Below are positions 11,022 through 12,358 of a DNA stretch of 12,358 bases, piece after piece. How positions within the stretch are numbered: position 1 is the stretch's first letter; each line of letters begins with the position of its first letter. The stretch is from Nitrospirota bacterium (GTDB lineage: Bacteria; Nitrospirota; Thermodesulfovibrionia; Thermodesulfovibrionales; Magnetobacteriaceae): assembly GCA_015233485.1 (NCBI GenBank), contig JADFXO010000082.1:1-12358 (forward strand), given 5' to 3'. A model generated the notes under the pieces. That model did no database searches, was not told the DNA's origin, and worked only from the letters and a program-made list of their open reading frames with translations. Made by a program: the position numbers and the translations under genes.

Positions 11022-12223
11022 TTTATGGCCTCCATTGCAAGGAATAACTTGTACGTGTCGGGTCGAACATACCAAGATTGAGGCTCAACCCTTCTCATGT
11101 CTCTAAACTTCGCCCATCCAAGATTTGTTCTCAACTGGTTTTCGGTGAAAAGAAACTTGTGAACCATTCCAGCATTTTCCCAAGGCATTGCAAAAAAATG
11201 TCCGTAAAGAAGTATCCTGAAATTCTCATCTCCACTTACAAACGCTCTACACGATTCAAGAAAATCTGGCGTCTCAATGAACAACTTTCCTCCCGGTTTT
11301 AATACTCTGTACCATTCTTCAAGAATCTTTGGAATTTCATGGAAATCAAAGTGCTCAATGATATGCGAAGCCCTTACCTCATCGACCGAGTTATCTTCAT
11401 ACGGTATAATTTTCACATCGAAAGCCGAATCAATCTTTGCTCCCGGTTTTGGGAAAAAATCAACATTTATATAGTCTTCACGATAATCGTCACCACATGC
11501 AAGGTTCAACTTAATTCCGTTGAGCTTGAATCCGTGTTTTTTTCTCAATAGATCAAGCTTACTACCACCCATTGCAGCACTGCCACCTTTTCTTACAAGG
11601 TACTTGAAGGTCTGCTTTCCTGTACATTTAAAAATTCTGCTACGCTTAAAAAGTCTATACCACATATCCCAATCTTCAATACTATCAAGATTACTGTCAA
11701 ATTCTTCGTCTCGAAAGCATTTAGCTCTTGCCATAACTCCAGAAATCCAAATGTAATTGTTAAGCTCAAGCTGCTTCCCGATAAAAACTTTAGGCACAGT
11801 AATACCGTATGGTTTGAGCACATTTATTCCATCTGTTATTTTGGGTATACTATACGATACATCACAGGTAAAAACATTTTCTCTACTAACTTCGAGGTGA
11901 TCGAAGTTCCACACATCATCAGCGTCAAGGAACGCAATATACTGATACCCTTCAGACAAAGCCCGCGAAATAAGCTCGTTTCTTCCGTGGCTTTGACCCT
12001 TTTGAATTCCAGAATTTTCTACAATGGAAATATTACACAAAGGATTCAGTTTAATAAAATTACGAACACTATCGGACGATTTATCGCAGCTTGCATCGTC
12101 ATAAATAAAATGCTTTACACCTCCATACCCTACAGACTGATATGCAACTGATTGCATAGCAAGTAAAATCGTATCTTTGGCATTCCTCATCGGCGTTATA
12201 ACAGCAACATATTTATTAGTCAT
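11018..12223 (-). CDS. Fusion of GT2 glycosyltransferase and SAM methyltransferase
   Basis: 401 residues in two parts. Residues 1 to about 225 are a GT2 domain: VAVITPMRNA (6-15), YDDASCD (41-47), AFLDADDVW (97-105, D-x-D) and EDWDMWYRL (183-191). Residues about 235-401 are a class I methyltransferase: IKLNLACGDD (237-246, motif I), INVDFF (252-257), EVRASHIIEHF (282-292) and WYRVLKPGGKLFIETPD (304-320). The frame runs unbroken across the joint, so it is a true fusion and not two genes. A single enzyme that adds and methylates a sugar, or caps a glycan chain, is a sensible inference. SD AAGGAAGG is about 8 bases before the ATG. It leads the transferase cassette. Confidence 0.9.
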   Translation of the reverse strand: MTNKYVAVITPMRNAKDTILLAMQSVAYQSVGYGGVKHFIYDDASCDKSSDSVRNFIKLNPLCNISIVENSGIQKGQSHGRNELISRALSEGYQYIAFLDADDVWNFDHLEVSRENVFTCDVSYSIPKITDGINVLKPYGITVPKVFIGKQLELNNYIWISGVMARAKCFRDEEFDSNLDSIEDWDMWYRLFKRSRIFKCTGKQTFKYLVRKGGSAAMGGSKLDLLRKKHGFKLNGIKLNLACGDDYREDYINVDFFPKPGAKIDSAFDVKIIPYEDNSVDEVRASHIIEHFDFHEIPKILEEWYRVLKPGGKLFIETPDFLESCRAFVSGDENFRILLYGHFFAMPWENAGMVHKFLFTENQLRTNLGWAKFRDMRRVEPQSWYVRPDTYKLFLAMEAIK

Positions 12224-12237
12224 ATATCAAACCTTCC

Positions 12238-12358
12238 TTATTTTTCTTCGGTGGGCGGAGTTAGTTTGAAACCGAGAACTTTACCGTTGTCAATTTCAAA
12301 ACAGATTGCACCCATCCCGTCATCACGAATACCAAACAGGCCATTAAGAACGCCAACA
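12238..12358 (-). CDS. C-terminus of an unknown gene cut by the window edge
   Basis: An open frame enters from the right edge and stops at TAA (12240-12238), giving the last 39 complete codons: GVLNGLFGIRDDGMG, then ICFEIDNGKVLGFKL, then TPPTEEK. The alternating hydrophobic strand pattern looks like a small beta-rich protein. The family cannot be told from this part. It ends 14 bases before the fused transferase gene, with that gene's SD following its stop, so it belongs to the same operon. Confidence 0.6.
   Translation of the reverse strand, partial: VGVLNGLFGIRDDGMGAICFEIDNGKVLGFKLTPPTEEK

Overview
This window looks like an accessory or early part of a tailed-phage genome (Caudoviricetes-like). 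The alternative is a prophage or phage-like element. Every gene I can support is on the minus strand. Genes are short (32 to 401 codons), start codons often overlap the previous stop (ATGA, GTGA, TAATG), and Shine-Dalgarno sequences are strong (AAGGAGG, AAAGGAG). There are no housekeeping genes, tRNAs, rRNAs or transposases. Promoters are bacterial sigma70-type (TTGACA / TATATT), so the host is a bacterium whose ribosome uses a classical SD. The sequence does not show which bacterium.

Transcription runs from high to low coordinates. Right block (12358 to 4190): one long, nearly gap-free operon. It opens with the C-terminus of an unknown gene. A sugar/glycan cassette follows: a GT2 glycosyltransferase fused to a SAM methyltransferase, a second GT2-like transferase with a D-x-D-E-F motif, a GT4-type GT-B transferase, a tiny lipoprotein, and a third GT2. 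The rest is small genes. They include an NrdR-type zinc ribbon without an ATP-cone, a separate class I methyltransferase, a degenerate S80-like protein, a DUF7694-like protein, a one-helix membrane peptide, a coiled-coil protein and several zinc-binding unknowns. Three genes of this block are out of frame by one base at or next to short homopolymers (about 4317, 5076 and 8312), and one of them also carries an in-frame TAG. These are sequencing indels, real decay or recoding sites.

Middle block (3536 to 4189): about 650 bases, AT-rich and without genes. It holds direct repeats of ATAACAAAACA and a separate pair of 26-27 bp repeats spaced 31 bp apart. It is a candidate replication origin or operator cluster.

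Left block (3525 to 412): nine small genes in short transcription units. Three units start from near-identical promoters (upstream AAAATAACT, then TTGACA, then an ATATT-repeat -10 region). Three start codons in this block also share an unusual GGGTCG leader. Two proteins have paralogous N-termini (MKYxIExPG) and one carries a SWIM zinc finger. At the far left (1 to 330) another TTGACA site faces a roughly 290-base region with no complete gene and several inverted repeats.

How the genes fit together: the right operon plausibly modifies a glycan (virion, host surface or DNA), with metabolic and structural helpers. The left units look like early, host-polymerase-driven small regulators or host-takeover proteins. 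Both roles are inference from context.
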